Positions 36,142 to 44,083 of a stretch of 64,000 nt of DNA are shown here, in pieces. Position 1 is the first letter of the stretch, and each line of letters begins with the position of its first letter. This stretch comes from Cytophagaceae bacterium ABcell3 (lineage in GTDB: Bacteria > Bacteroidota > Bacteroidia > Cytophagales > Cytophagaceae). Under the pieces are notes generated by a model. It was not told the origin of the DNA. It searched no databases and saw nothing but the letters and a program-made list of their open reading frames with translations. Location of the stretch: assembly GCA_030913385.1 (NCBI GenBank), contig CP133159.1, forward strand, positions 4,114,584-4,178,583, given 5' to 3'. A program made the position numbers and the translations under genes.

Positions 36142-37129
36142 ACTTTTGCTCATATATTTCGTAAGAGAGTTTAGAAAGTCCTTGTTTGAGAAGGCTAACT
36201 TGAGCCTCTAATTGATCAAGCATATTAGCCCGATTCGTCAAGTCATCTGCCGAGTATTTTCCTCCTTTGCCAAAGTAAAGCGCCACCTGTCTTTTGTGTT
36301 CTTTTTTATCCTCTGACGCCAATTGTTCCAAGCCTATCCACTTGTCGATTATTTGCTCCCGAATAGTCACTTCACTATCCGTTCTCACAGAGTTTAGATA
36401 CGCCCATATAAAAGGAGGATATAAGTCAGAAGACTTAGGCCCATACCAAATTTCCCGAAGATGATTCTGCTGATGCCAAAAATCTACTTTTTTACTTAAA
36501 AGAAGCAACCGAATACCAATGAGCACTTCTGCAATACCCCCAACGATGCCTATTCCATCTACCGCAGGTGCATCAGGCCGTCTGGAATATACAATACCTG
36601 AAGCTATGGCTGTAACCGCACCTATCGTAATAGCTGCTACAGTAAGATGTTGCTGCGCTTTATTTTGTTGATGCAATAAATAGCTAGCCACTTGATCTGC
36701 TCTTTCATCTTCACATTCCAATACTGAAGCGAGCGCAGACACCTGTAAAGAAGCATGAGATATGTGATGATCAATTTGTTGACGAACCTCATTCAGCTCT
36801 AACCTAGCACTTAAACTATATCCTCGCTTAATTTCTTCTTCTGCCAAATACAAGCGCTCCAATTTCTTTTTTAACCCTGTAATATGGGCAATAAACAAAG
36901 CATCTTCAGAAAATCTATCGAGCAGTTTACTATCTGGGACAAAATTACTATCAGGGGCATATTTACCTTCGGGTAGAGGGCTGTAAAAACAGTTACTGTT
37001 AATCAATCTATTACTGACCGGAAGCGTTTTGGTTCCTGAGCAGGAGGCTAAGCTGCCCATAAAAACAATGGCAATAAAGCATACCAGCAACTTATAAATA
37101 CTGAAAAAACATGGGTTTATTGACACCAT
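36140..37129 (-). CDS. Lipoprotein-like hypothetical with two internal hydrophobic segments
   Basis: I do not recognise the family. The 329-residue product opens with a hydrophobic signal and lipobox-like SLASC near residue 29. A helical charged region (about 70-150) is followed by two hydrophobic stretches (HLTVAAITIGAVTAIASGIVY and IGIVGGIAEVLIGIRLLLL), then a charged C-terminal half. A lipid-anchored protein with a membrane hairpin is the simplest reading. It is convergent with the 83-residue lipoprotein gene and shares its terminator. Confidence 0.6.
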   Translation of the reverse strand: MVSINPCFFSIYKLLVCFIAIVFMGSLASCSGTKTLPVSNRLINSNCFYSPLPEGKYAPDSNFVPDSKLLDRFSEDALFIAHITGLKKKLERLYLAEEEIKRGYSLSARLELNEVRQQIDHHISHASLQVSALASVLECEDERADQVASYLLHQQNKAQQHLTVAAITIGAVTAIASGIVYSRRPDAPAVDGIGIVGGIAEVLIGIRLLLLSKKVDFWHQQNHLREIWYGPKSSDLYPPFIWAYLNSVRTDSEVTIREQIIDKWIGLEQLASEDKKEHKRQVALYFGKGGKYSADDLTNRANMLDQLEAQVSLLKQGLSKLSYEIYEQK

Positions 37130-37298
37130 AATGTTTTATAAATCATGTCATACTGTAATACAGCAACACTTAGCGCAACCATCATTACACAAAGGTACAT
37201 CAAGGATCCTGCTCCAGAAATATAGTCAAATATACAAAAAGCTTCTGGTATTGCATTGACTGAATGCCTGCAATTTAAAACAACCCCAAACTACGGAT

Positions 37299-37315
37299 CA
37301 ACCTTGCAAAGGTTG
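37299..37315. promoter_or_regulatory. 17-bp palindrome in a divergent spacer
   Basis: CAACCTTGCAAAGGTTG is a perfect 7-3-7 palindrome midway in the 293-bp spacer between the divergent genes at 37129 and 37423. It may be an operator. No T-tract follows, so it is unlikely to be a terminator. Confidence 0.3.
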
Positions 37316-37422
37316 TCAAAAAACAGACTGATGTAAGAAAAAACAGCACCTTGTTCTATACAAATTTGGATTATTAAAAGGATATATATAGTTTTGCTAA
37401 TTAAGTTAAAACCATTTAACCT

Positions 37423-37746
37423 ATGAATTTTACCGAAAACAAAGGAAGAATTTTACCAACAAAAGATTCCGAACTTAATGAATGGCTGGATAATTTCACA
37501 AGGGAGTTTTCATCGCTAAAACAGGAATTTGGTATTGATGATTCTGAACTTTCACATTTAAACCACCTAATATCCCAAATGAAAAGGGAAATTAGAAAAA
37601 GTGAAATAGGAATTGAAATGGACTATGTTTATAAAGGCTTGGTAAAAAACGAACTGCACCATAACCTAAAACAGGTTATCACCAACATTGAATCTAGTCC
37701 TTCTTATACAAGAAAACATTACGCAAAAAAGCTTAAGTTAAAGTAA
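37423..37746 (+). CDS. Small helical hypothetical protein
   Basis: I do not recognise this 107-residue soluble protein. It is mostly helical and charged (SELNEWLDNFTREFSSLKQEFGIDDSELSHLNHLISQMKREIRKSEIG), ending in a basic tail (RKHYAKKLKLK). No signal peptide or membrane helix is present. A terminator follows, so it is likely a single-gene transcript. Confidence 0.6.
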   Translation: MNFTENKGRILPTKDSELNEWLDNFTREFSSLKQEFGIDDSELSHLNHLISQMKREIRKSEIGIEMDYVYKGLVKNELHHNLKQVITNIESSPSYTRKHYAKKLKLK

Positions 37747-37766
37747 CTACCGCACACTTTAGTATT

Positions 37767-37796
37767 AAAAAAGGCAGGTTTATCCTGTCTTTTTTA
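37767..37796. terminator. Bidirectional terminator between the 107-aa gene and the methyltransferase
   Basis: AAAAAAGGCAGG pairs with CCTGTCTTTTTT (one G-T) around a five-base loop. It overlaps the last codons of the methyltransferase. Confidence 0.85.
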
Positions 37797-38421
37797 ATAT
37801 TACCTTATTTCTCCCATCACAGTACATAATACGCATCCCAAAATTATCAGCTATATATTGAAAGGTCTTTTCCTGATAGAAAGCGACATGAGTAAAGTCT
37901 CTTCTGTAATGCCACTGGTCAAAACTGGTTAATCCAGGAAAAAAGGATGTCATAACCAATAACACACCTCCAGGCTTTAGCAATGAGATAATTTTTTCAC
38001 ATTCACGCCTAGGAGAAAAGAAATGCTCAAAGACTTCCGTTGAAAATATAAAATCATACTTACTATCAAGTGGGATATCTCTAAAAAAAGGATCATAAGC
38101 ATCACAAGAAAGCCCTTTACCCTTTAGAAGCTCAGCCAACACAGGTGCAGGACCACAACCATAGTCTAAGCCTTTCATTTCAGCATTAAGGTAAGGTAGC
38201 GCTGGCACTATGATAGATTGAAGAAAGTCCACATAGCCTGAATCTTCAATGCTATTTCGATGCTGCAAATACCTCCCCTTCTCTTGTTCGGCAGAAGGCA
38301 ACACCCCGCTACCTACAAAAACCAATGCACATGTATGGCATAAATAATACGCCCGAACATTGATTGTTACTTGAACCTTAGAAACATTGTTAGACAAACA
38401 TAGCGGACAACACACGCTCAT
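37780..38421 (-). CDS. SAM-dependent methyltransferase with N-terminal zinc ribbon
   Basis: The 213-residue protein begins with two Cys pairs (CCPLC near residue 4 and LCHTC near 28), a small zinc-ribbon as often seen before Methyltransf_23-type domains. The SAM-binding loop is GLDYGCGPAPV, followed by DAYDPFF and FIFSTEVFEHF. C-methylation or O-methylation of a sugar or small molecule is possible, but the substrate is unknown. The gene stands alone upstream of tRNA-Val on the same strand. Confidence 0.85.
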   Translation of the reverse strand: MSVCCPLCLSNNVSKVQVTINVRAYYLCHTCALVFVGSGVLPSAEQEKGRYLQHRNSIEDSGYVDFLQSIIVPALPYLNAEMKGLDYGCGPAPVLAELLKGKGLSCDAYDPFFRDIPLDSKYDFIFSTEVFEHFFSPRRECEKIISLLKPGGVLLVMTSFFPGLTSFDQWHYRRDFTHVAFYQEKTFQYIADNFGMRIMYCDGRNKVILKKTG

Positions 38422-38514
38422 TAGACAGGGGAAAAAGTAGGATACCGTTGTTATGCATTATTTCAACATAAACGGTACAAACACTTCAAATAAACTATAT
38501 GTATTTTTTAAAAG

Positions 38515-38589
38515 TGGGACCTGAGGGATTCGAACCCACGACCTCTGCCCTGTCAAGGCAGCGCTCTAAACCAACTGAGCTAAGGTCCC
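38515..38589 (-). tRNA. tRNA-Val (GAC)
   Basis: The 75-base minus-strand sequence folds into a cloverleaf: acceptor GGGACCT/AGGTCCC, D arm TAGCTCAGTTGGTTTAGAGC, anticodon stem CTGCC/GGCAG with loop TTGACAG (anticodon GAC), T loop TTCGAAT and discriminator A. CCA is not encoded. A near-perfect promoter lies directly upstream. Confidence 0.95.
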
Positions 38590-38602
38590 TGGAAAAGGAA
38601 TG

Positions 38603-38633
38603 CGAACTTAAACCTTTTTTTATTAAAATCAAA
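38603..38633 (-). promoter_or_regulatory. Promoter of tRNA-Val
   Basis: On the minus strand TTTG, exactly 19 bases and TAAGTTCG match the Bacteroidota consensus with one changed base. The TAAGTTCG element lies 14 bases before the mature tRNA 5' end, and the -33 part overlaps the end of the MFS gene. Confidence 0.8.
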
Positions 38634-39957
38634 CAGAATTTGTTTCCACCTGACGTACTTCGCCTACCTTACTCTTAGAAACCCTGCGCACGCGCCATAG
38701 GAAATATAGCCCTGCAAAGAAAAATAGCAGCAAAGCTAAAATACTGTTTCTCATACTCCCTGTAACATCAGTAACTACTGCAAAAACTGCGGTACCAAGT
38801 ACAATTCCCGTTTTCTCGGTAAACTCATAAAAGCTAAAATATGAAGCAGTATCTTTTGTCTCAGGCAGCATTTTAGAATAGGTAGAGCGCGACAGGCTTT
38901 GCAATCCACCCATTACAAGCCCTACCAATACCGCAAGCGCATAAAACTGTACATCTGTTTGAATAAACCAAGCAGCCACACATATGCCCACACAAAGGAT
39001 CAAAGCATAGAACAAGGTCATGATATTCCCAATACGTTCAGACATTGCCGCAAACATATAGGCACCCCCTATCGCTACCAATTGAATAATTAAAATTGTT
39101 ACTATCAACCCTGTTTGAGGAAGCTTCAGTTCGTCCGCCCCAAAAATGCTCGCCAAATACATAATGGTCTGAAAACCCATGCTGTAAAAAAAGAAAGCGG
39201 CAAGGAACAGCATCAGCATCGGGTAACGCTTCAAGCTTTTGAATACAGAATTAATCTCTTTAAACCCTTTATTAATTTGATCTAAGTTGACCTTTTTGGT
39301 TTTGTCATCTGCTGGCAAATAATAAAAAGAATAAAAAGAGAACAACAGCCACCAAGCGCCTACCGAAAGAAAAGAAATTCGAGCGGGAAGTGTTGTACCT
39401 GCTGCCATACCAAACCAATGGGGCATTTCCAACATAAGAATATTAAGGATTAGCAGTATTACACTGCCAATGTACCCCATGGAAAACCCCTTAGCACTTA
39501 ACCTGTCATGACGATCAGGAGTGGCTATTTCCGGCAAATAGGCATTATAAAAAACTATACTACCGGCAAAACCTACTGCCCCCAGAATAAAACATACAAT
39601 TCCCAGGTTAATGGTATGGCTGTCAAAAAAGAAAAGCAAAGCACAAGATACCGAACCCAAATAGACGAAAAACTTCATAAAAGCCTTTTTACGCCCACCT
39701 GAATCTGCAATACCAGACAAAATGGGTGAAAGAAAAGCAATAATTAAAAAAGCAATGGACACTGACCAGGTAAAAACCACAGAACTGTGCTTAACAGTAC
39801 CCAAAAACGGGATATAAGGAGACCCGTCTTCGCCTTTAGCCACTAAATTAAAGTAAACCGGAAAAATGGCTGTGGTAATGGTCAGTGCAAAAACGGAATT
39901 GGCCCAGTCATACATACACCAGGCATTCATTACTTTTTTATTGTTCTTCTGTATCAC
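38629..39957 (-). CDS. UMF1/Atg22-type MFS transporter
   Basis: The 442-residue protein has about 12 helices and the UMF1 opening MYDWANSVFALTITTAIFPVYF, plus LSPILSGIADSGGRKKAF and MGGLQSLSRSTYSKMLPE, all typical of the Atg22-like branch of the major facilitator superfamily. Yeast Atg22 exports amino acids from the vacuole; bacterial substrates are unknown. GTG 39957, 4 bp after the yajQ-like stop, suggests translational coupling; ATG at codon 10 (39930) is an alternative. Confidence 0.88.
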   Translation of the reverse strand: MIQKNNKKVMNAWCMYDWANSVFALTITTAIFPVYFNLVAKGEDGSPYIPFLGTVKHSSVVFTWSVSIAFLIIAFLSPILSGIADSGGRKKAFMKFFVYLGSVSCALLFFFDSHTINLGIVCFILGAVGFAGSIVFYNAYLPEIATPDRHDRLSAKGFSMGYIGSVILLILNILMLEMPHWFGMAAGTTLPARISFLSVGAWWLLFSFYSFYYLPADDKTKKVNLDQINKGFKEINSVFKSLKRYPMLMLFLAAFFFYSMGFQTIMYLASIFGADELKLPQTGLIVTILIIQLVAIGGAYMFAAMSERIGNIMTLFYALILCVGICVAAWFIQTDVQFYALAVLVGLVMGGLQSLSRSTYSKMLPETKDTASYFSFYEFTEKTGIVLGTAVFAVVTDVTGSMRNSILALLLFFFAGLYFLWRVRRVSKSKVGEVRQVETNSV

Positions 39958-39961
39958 AACG

Positions 39962-40453
39962 TTAAGATTTCATATTGGTAAACTGAAGCGCCAGTTCATA
40001 ATTTTTACTTTTCAGCAACGCAATCACGCTTTGGAGATCATCAATTTTCTTTCCAGTAACCCGCAATGTATCATCCATAATTGCTGCAGAAACCTTCAAC
40101 TTAGAGTCCTTAATATCTTTTACCATTTTTTTGGCAGTCTCTTTGTCAATCCCTGTCTTCACTTTAATATCTTTTTTAATCATGGAACCAGACGCATATT
40201 CATCTTTTCCTCTATCCAAAGACCTGGCATCAAGACCTTGCTTGGCCATGCGGGTAACGATTGCATCTATAATGGCATCCATCCGCATGGTGTTTTCAGT
40301 GACAATGTGAATAACATTACTTTTTTTGTCCAAGTCGACCGAACTCTTAGAATCACGAAAATCGAAGCGGTTTAAAATTTCTTTTTTTGCCACATTAATA
40401 GCATTATCCAAGGTCTGAGGGTCAAGTTTACTTACTACATCAAACGAAGCCAT
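39962..40453 (-). CDS. YajQ family nucleotide-binding protein
   Basis: The 163-residue protein matches the YajQ/UPF0234 family throughout: MASFDVVSKLDPQTLDNAINVAKKEILNRFDFRDSKSSV, KQGLDARSLD, TAKKMVKDIKDSKLKV and DDLQSVIALLK. The two ferredoxin-like domains bind nucleotides or nucleic acid, and some members act as cyclic di-GMP receptors. It is coupled to the downstream MFS gene (4-bp gap). Confidence 0.95.
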   Translation of the reverse strand: MASFDVVSKLDPQTLDNAINVAKKEILNRFDFRDSKSSVDLDKKSNVIHIVTENTMRMDAIIDAIVTRMAKQGLDARSLDRGKDEYASGSMIKKDIKVKTGIDKETAKKMVKDIKDSKLKVSAAIMDDTLRVTGKKIDDLQSVIALLKSKNYELALQFTNMKS

Positions 40454-40509
40454 AGTTATAAAATTTTTATTAATTTCTTAAAAATATTGACAATCAATCA
40501 AAAACACTA

Positions 40510-40536
40510 AAAACAGTTACTTTTTCAAACTGTTTT
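40510..40536. other. Hairpin in the yajQ-phoH divergent spacer
   Basis: AAAACAGTT (40510-40518) pairs perfectly with AACTGTTTT (40528-40536) across nine bases. It lies between divergent starts, so it may be an operator or a leader structure rather than a terminator. Confidence 0.35.
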
Positions 40537-40623
40537 ATTATAAAAGTTCATTTTTATGTCAACCACTAATGTCTTAAATTACGTTCAATATTAATAATAT
40601 ATATTTTTTTTAAATCTCTGACT

Positions 40624-41961
40624 ATGGCAAAAGCGAAAAAGGATAAAAAGATTTTTGTACTAGACACCTCTGTAATTCTACATGATCATAATTCTGTTAA
40701 AAGCTTTAAGGAGCATGATGTAGCCATTCCGATAACTGTGCTAGAGGAGCTGGACAACTTTAAAAAAGGCAATGATATAATCAATTTTGAAGCTAGGGAA
40801 TTCATACGTTTTCTGGATGAGCTATCAGGAGACTACTCTCTTCAAGAATGGATCCCTATCGGCAAAGGCAAAGGAAAGCTAAAAGTGGTCATGTTTACAG
40901 ACACTGATAGCAAAACAAACGCAGAGAAAATATTTTCCGACAAAAAGGCAGACCATCGAATACTAAATGCAGCCTTAAACATTCAAAATGAAGTGAAGGA
41001 TGCAAAGGTAATAATGGTTACCAAGGACATAAATCTGCGCCTGAAAGCCAAATCATTAAACCTGCCAGCCGAGGACTATTCAACAGGGAAAGTAAAAAAT
41101 GTTGACACCCTTTTTACAGGCAAAACAACTTTAGAAAACATTCCTGCAGAGGTTATCAATGAAATTTATGAAAAAGGGTCATGTTCTCCCGACTTTCTTG
41201 GCAAAGAAATAGTTTCTGAAAACCACTTTTACATACTCAAAAGTGACAAAAGTTCAGCACTTAGTTATTACAATCCAGACTCGAAGCTTCTGGAGCATGT
41301 GGAGAAAAAAACAGTGTACGGCATTAAACCCAGAAACGCTGAACAAACCTTCGCTATTCATGCCATTATGAACCCTGACATAAAACTGGTAACCATTCAA
41401 GGAGTAGCAGGTACAGGGAAAACTCTTTTAGCACTAGCAGGTACTCTAGAACAAAGAAAGCTGTTTAAACAAATATATCTAGCAAGACCTGTAGTACCAT
41501 TGAGCAATAAAGACATAGGCTACTTACCTGGCGATATTAAGTCTAAGCTCAACCCTTATATGGAGCCGTTGTATGACAATTTGAAATTTATACAAAACCA
41601 GTTTAACGAAGGTGATTCTGACTATCAAAGAATTACAGATATGCTTAATAAGGAAAAGCTGGTGATAACTCCATTGGCCTACATTAGAGGGCGTAGTCTT
41701 TCAAATATATGTTTTATCGTAGATGAAGCACAAAACCTGACACCTCATGAGGTAAAAACAATTATTTCCCGAGCCGGTGAAAACACCAAAATAATTTTTA
41801 CTGGAGATGTATACCAAATAGATTCCCCATACTTAGACTCCCAAAGTAATGGTCTTTCTTACCTCATAGATAGGTTAAAGAACCACAAGCTTTATGCGCA
41901 TATTACACTAGAAAAGGGAGAACGCTCAGAGCTTGCCAATTTAGCTAACGATTTATTATAA
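40624..41961 (+). CDS. PIN-PhoH fusion ATPase (PhoH2-like)
   Basis: The 445-residue protein joins an N-terminal PIN nuclease domain (about residues 9-150; FVLDTSVILHD with D14, DHRILNAAL and MVTKDINLRLKA) to a PhoH ATPase (about 235-445; Walker A GVAGTGKTLLA near 259, Walker B ICFIVDEAQNLTP, FTGDVYQID). This arrangement is that of PhoH2/YlaK proteins, with sequence-specific RNA helicase and ribonuclease activity reported in mycobacteria. No antitoxin-like gene is attached. A terminator follows. Confidence 0.93.
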   Translation: MAKAKKDKKIFVLDTSVILHDHNSVKSFKEHDVAIPITVLEELDNFKKGNDIINFEAREFIRFLDELSGDYSLQEWIPIGKGKGKLKVVMFTDTDSKTNAEKIFSDKKADHRILNAALNIQNEVKDAKVIMVTKDINLRLKAKSLNLPAEDYSTGKVKNVDTLFTGKTTLENIPAEVINEIYEKGSCSPDFLGKEIVSENHFYILKSDKSSALSYYNPDSKLLEHVEKKTVYGIKPRNAEQTFAIHAIMNPDIKLVTIQGVAGTGKTLLALAGTLEQRKLFKQIYLARPVVPLSNKDIGYLPGDIKSKLNPYMEPLYDNLKFIQNQFNEGDSDYQRITDMLNKEKLVITPLAYIRGRSLSNICFIVDEAQNLTPHEVKTIISRAGENTKIIFTGDVYQIDSPYLDSQSNGLSYLIDRLKNHKLYAHITLEKGERSELANLANDLL

Positions 41962-41974
41962 TTCACTACTTTAC

Positions 41975-42004
41975 AAAGCCAGGGCAAAACACCTGGCTTT
42001 TTTT
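41975..42004 (+). terminator. Terminator after phoH-like gene
   Basis: AAAGCCAGG (41975-41983) pairs perfectly with CCTGGCTTT (41992-42000) and is followed by TTTT. Confidence 0.9.
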
Positions 42005-42061
42005 CTCAAAAGAAAAACTTAGTAACCGCACTTCTTTTTTCATCACTTACCGTGCACATAG

Positions 42062-43012
42062 TTACCTTGAGATTTCATAACCATATTTTAATTTTACATA
42101 AAGCCGGTAAAGAGGAAAGATATTTATCTTCAACTTGGCTATCACAAACAAAGGTGCATACCAAAATACTGACCGATCAAGGCACTTTAACAAGCTCCAA
42201 TATTTCAAGGCATACATATGATCATTTATAAAGACACAATAGCGTAAGTTATATTTAATAAATTTAGCCAAGGCTTTGTGCTCTTTTGGGGTCTTGTTCA
42301 ACCAGAAGGCCTTCATACATACCCTAAAAGTGGATATATTCTTAGCATGCAAAGCTGTTTTACTGTGAGAACCTGCTACGATCCGCCATTCCGTCAATAC
42401 CTGTTTAAGAAAATAAAATTTATATTTCCGGGCAACCCGGAGACAAATATCAAAATCCTCATAACTCAACCGCTCGTCATATCCTCCCAAAGCTCGTACA
42501 ACATGAGTGCGAAACATTAGTGTAGGCGTGCAAATAATACCATTATTGCTCAAAATACTTTTATAAATATCTCCGCAAGGAACAGAAGGGTACTGTTCTG
42601 CCCTATAATGATACTTGAGAAAACCAGCATGTTCATCTATATAAGCTGCATTGGTAAATACAGCAGCATAATCATCAGATAACCTTTCAAATGCTGCAAC
42701 TTGCTTTTCTACCCTTTCCGGGTGCATAACATCATCAGTTGCAAAATCTATGATATATTCACCCGATGCGATATCTAAGGCTTTGTTAAAAGAACGACAG
42801 TTTCCTAAATTTTGACCATTAGGAATAAGTTTGATAGAAGGATTCTGTTTTACATAATGCGCTATTACTTCTCTGCTATCGTCTGTACTAGCATCATCTA
42901 CCACAATAACTTCAATATTGGAATATGTCTGCCCCAAAACAGAATCAAGCGCTTCAGCAAGAAAGCCCTGGTGATTATAACTTAAACAAACTACTGTAAC
43001 AAGTGGCTTCAT
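42062..43012 (-). CDS. Glycosyltransferase family 2
   Basis: The 316-residue protein shows the GT2 (GT-A) pattern: VTVVCLSYNHQGFLAEALDSVLGQTYSNIEVIVVDDAS (nucleotide-binding aspartates near 39-40), DFATDDVMHPERVEKQ as the metal-binding region, and YDERLSYEDFDICLRVARKYKF as the acceptor/base region. It adds a sugar to an unknown glycan and is cytoplasmic or membrane-associated. It is isolated from any other polysaccharide genes; the last 60 residues are basic and aromatic. Confidence 0.9.
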   Translation of the reverse strand: MKPLVTVVCLSYNHQGFLAEALDSVLGQTYSNIEVIVVDDASTDDSREVIAHYVKQNPSIKLIPNGQNLGNCRSFNKALDIASGEYIIDFATDDVMHPERVEKQVAAFERLSDDYAAVFTNAAYIDEHAGFLKYHYRAEQYPSVPCGDIYKSILSNNGIICTPTLMFRTHVVRALGGYDERLSYEDFDICLRVARKYKFYFLKQVLTEWRIVAGSHSKTALHAKNISTFRVCMKAFWLNKTPKEHKALAKFIKYNLRYCVFINDHMYALKYWSLLKCLDRSVFWYAPLFVIAKLKINIFPLYRLYVKLKYGYEISR

Positions 43013-43026
43013 GTAAGAAGGAAAAT

Positions 43027-43195
43027 GCTAACCCTGAAATATGCGATAAAACTTTTTATTACGTAAGCGAACAACTTCAAATCAGCCGCTTCGCTCACAT
43101 TTGTGTCTTAAACATAGTACCGCTATGCCTTTTGACCCAAAAGGTCTGATTTAAAATATCCCTCACGGCAAAATCTAACATATAATTCAGGCTAA
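43027..43195. repeat. Full copy of the intergenic repeat with terminal inverted repeats
   Basis: The ends CTAACCCTGAAATATG (43028-43043) and CATATAATTCAGGCTA (about 43178-43193) are imperfect inverted repeats. The interior (43043-43145) matches 35636-35757, and the left end matches 8964. No open reading frame lies inside. A miniature, non-autonomous repeat of about 165 bp is the best description. Confidence 0.6.
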
Positions 43196-43265
43196 AATAA
43201 CACCATGTTTATCTGAAACAAAAATATAGAACAAGGGTTTTCATGACTAAACCAACTAACTAAAG

Positions 43266-43682
43266 ATGGCAGAACAGGTTTTAGTAGTTATTCTTGCACT
43301 GCTGACAGCATTGGCAATAACGGTTATATTTACCAGCGTTCTTAAAATAAAGCTACCCAAGAGAGGGTTTTGGTTTCTGCTGGTATTAATATTCTTGGTA
43401 ACTTTGGCTGCTAATTGGTGGGTTAGACCTTTAGGTACGCCGGTTTACGGCTTTTACTGGCTACCAGGCCTTTTAGCGGGAGTCATTGTGGCTTTTATTA
43501 TAGCCGCCACCATGCACCGTGACAACAAGAAAATCAGGTCTTCTACAAAATCCAAAATTTACGACCTTGACAAAACGCCTGAAGATGATATCAAAAAAGA
43601 GTACCCTTTGGCAATGGGCTTATTCTTCTGGCTCGCAGTAGCATTACTCATATTTATCATTGTCGCCGCTATCTATTATTAA
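43266..43682 (+). CDS. Four-helix hypothetical membrane protein
   Basis: I do not recognise this 138-residue protein. It has helices at about 5-25, 35-52, 62-82 and 115-137, with a basic cytoplasmic loop (HRDNKKIRSSTKSKIYDLDKTPEDD) between the third and fourth. Its stop overlaps the convergent neighbour by 14 bp, and no terminator separates them. Confidence 0.6.
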   Translation: MAEQVLVVILALLTALAITVIFTSVLKIKLPKRGFWFLLVLIFLVTLAANWWVRPLGTPVYGFYWLPGLLAGVIVAFIIAATMHRDNKKIRSSTKSKIYDLDKTPEDDIKKEYPLAMGLFFWLAVALLIFIIVAAIYY

Positions 43683-44034
43683 CATGAGCTGTATCGGCCT
43701 TTTTCCTTATGAAATAGCAGCCAATACCTAATCCAGCTAGTACAAAGAACATACTATAGCCCGGTGCGCCTACAGGAATAGCAGGCGGATCAGCATCCAT
43801 AGGTACCGACGGCATTGCAGGTGGCATACCAAATACAGAAAAACCCTTGTTGCTAGGATTTTGAGACCTCCCAAATGCGGAAGATGAAAATCCTGTCTCA
43901 GACCTACCTAATGTCCCTGTAGGGTTAGGGCTTTGCCCAAAGCCTCTTCTACCCTTAAAAGAATCTTCATTGTCTGCATGAACATTGGTATCAAAAAACA
44001 TAAATACTGCTAAAAAAAATAACAAATTCCTCAT
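43669..44034 (-). CDS. Small exported protein with C-terminal sorting-like tail
   Basis: The 121-residue product has a signal peptide (MRNLLFFLAVFMFFDTNVHA), a low-complexity Gly/Ser/Pro middle with two related units around GRSETGFSSSAFGRSQNP, and a tripartite tail: small PAIPVGAPG motif, hydrophobic helix (YSMFFVLAGLGIGCYFI) and basic end (RKK). The tail resembles CTERM-type sorting signals (PEP-CTERM or the Bacteroidota PID-CTERM style), but the motif is divergent. It lies 49 bp downstream of the large T9SS protein gene on the same strand. Confidence 0.6.
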   Translation of the reverse strand: MRNLLFFLAVFMFFDTNVHADNEDSFKGRRGFGQSPNPTGTLGRSETGFSSSAFGRSQNPSNKGFSVFGMPPAMPSVPMDADPPAIPVGAPGYSMFFVLAGLGIGCYFIRKKADTAHVNNR

Positions 44035-44083
44035 AGTAAAAATATATCATGGAGCGAAAACCAGCCACTCACTTCTTAACAAC

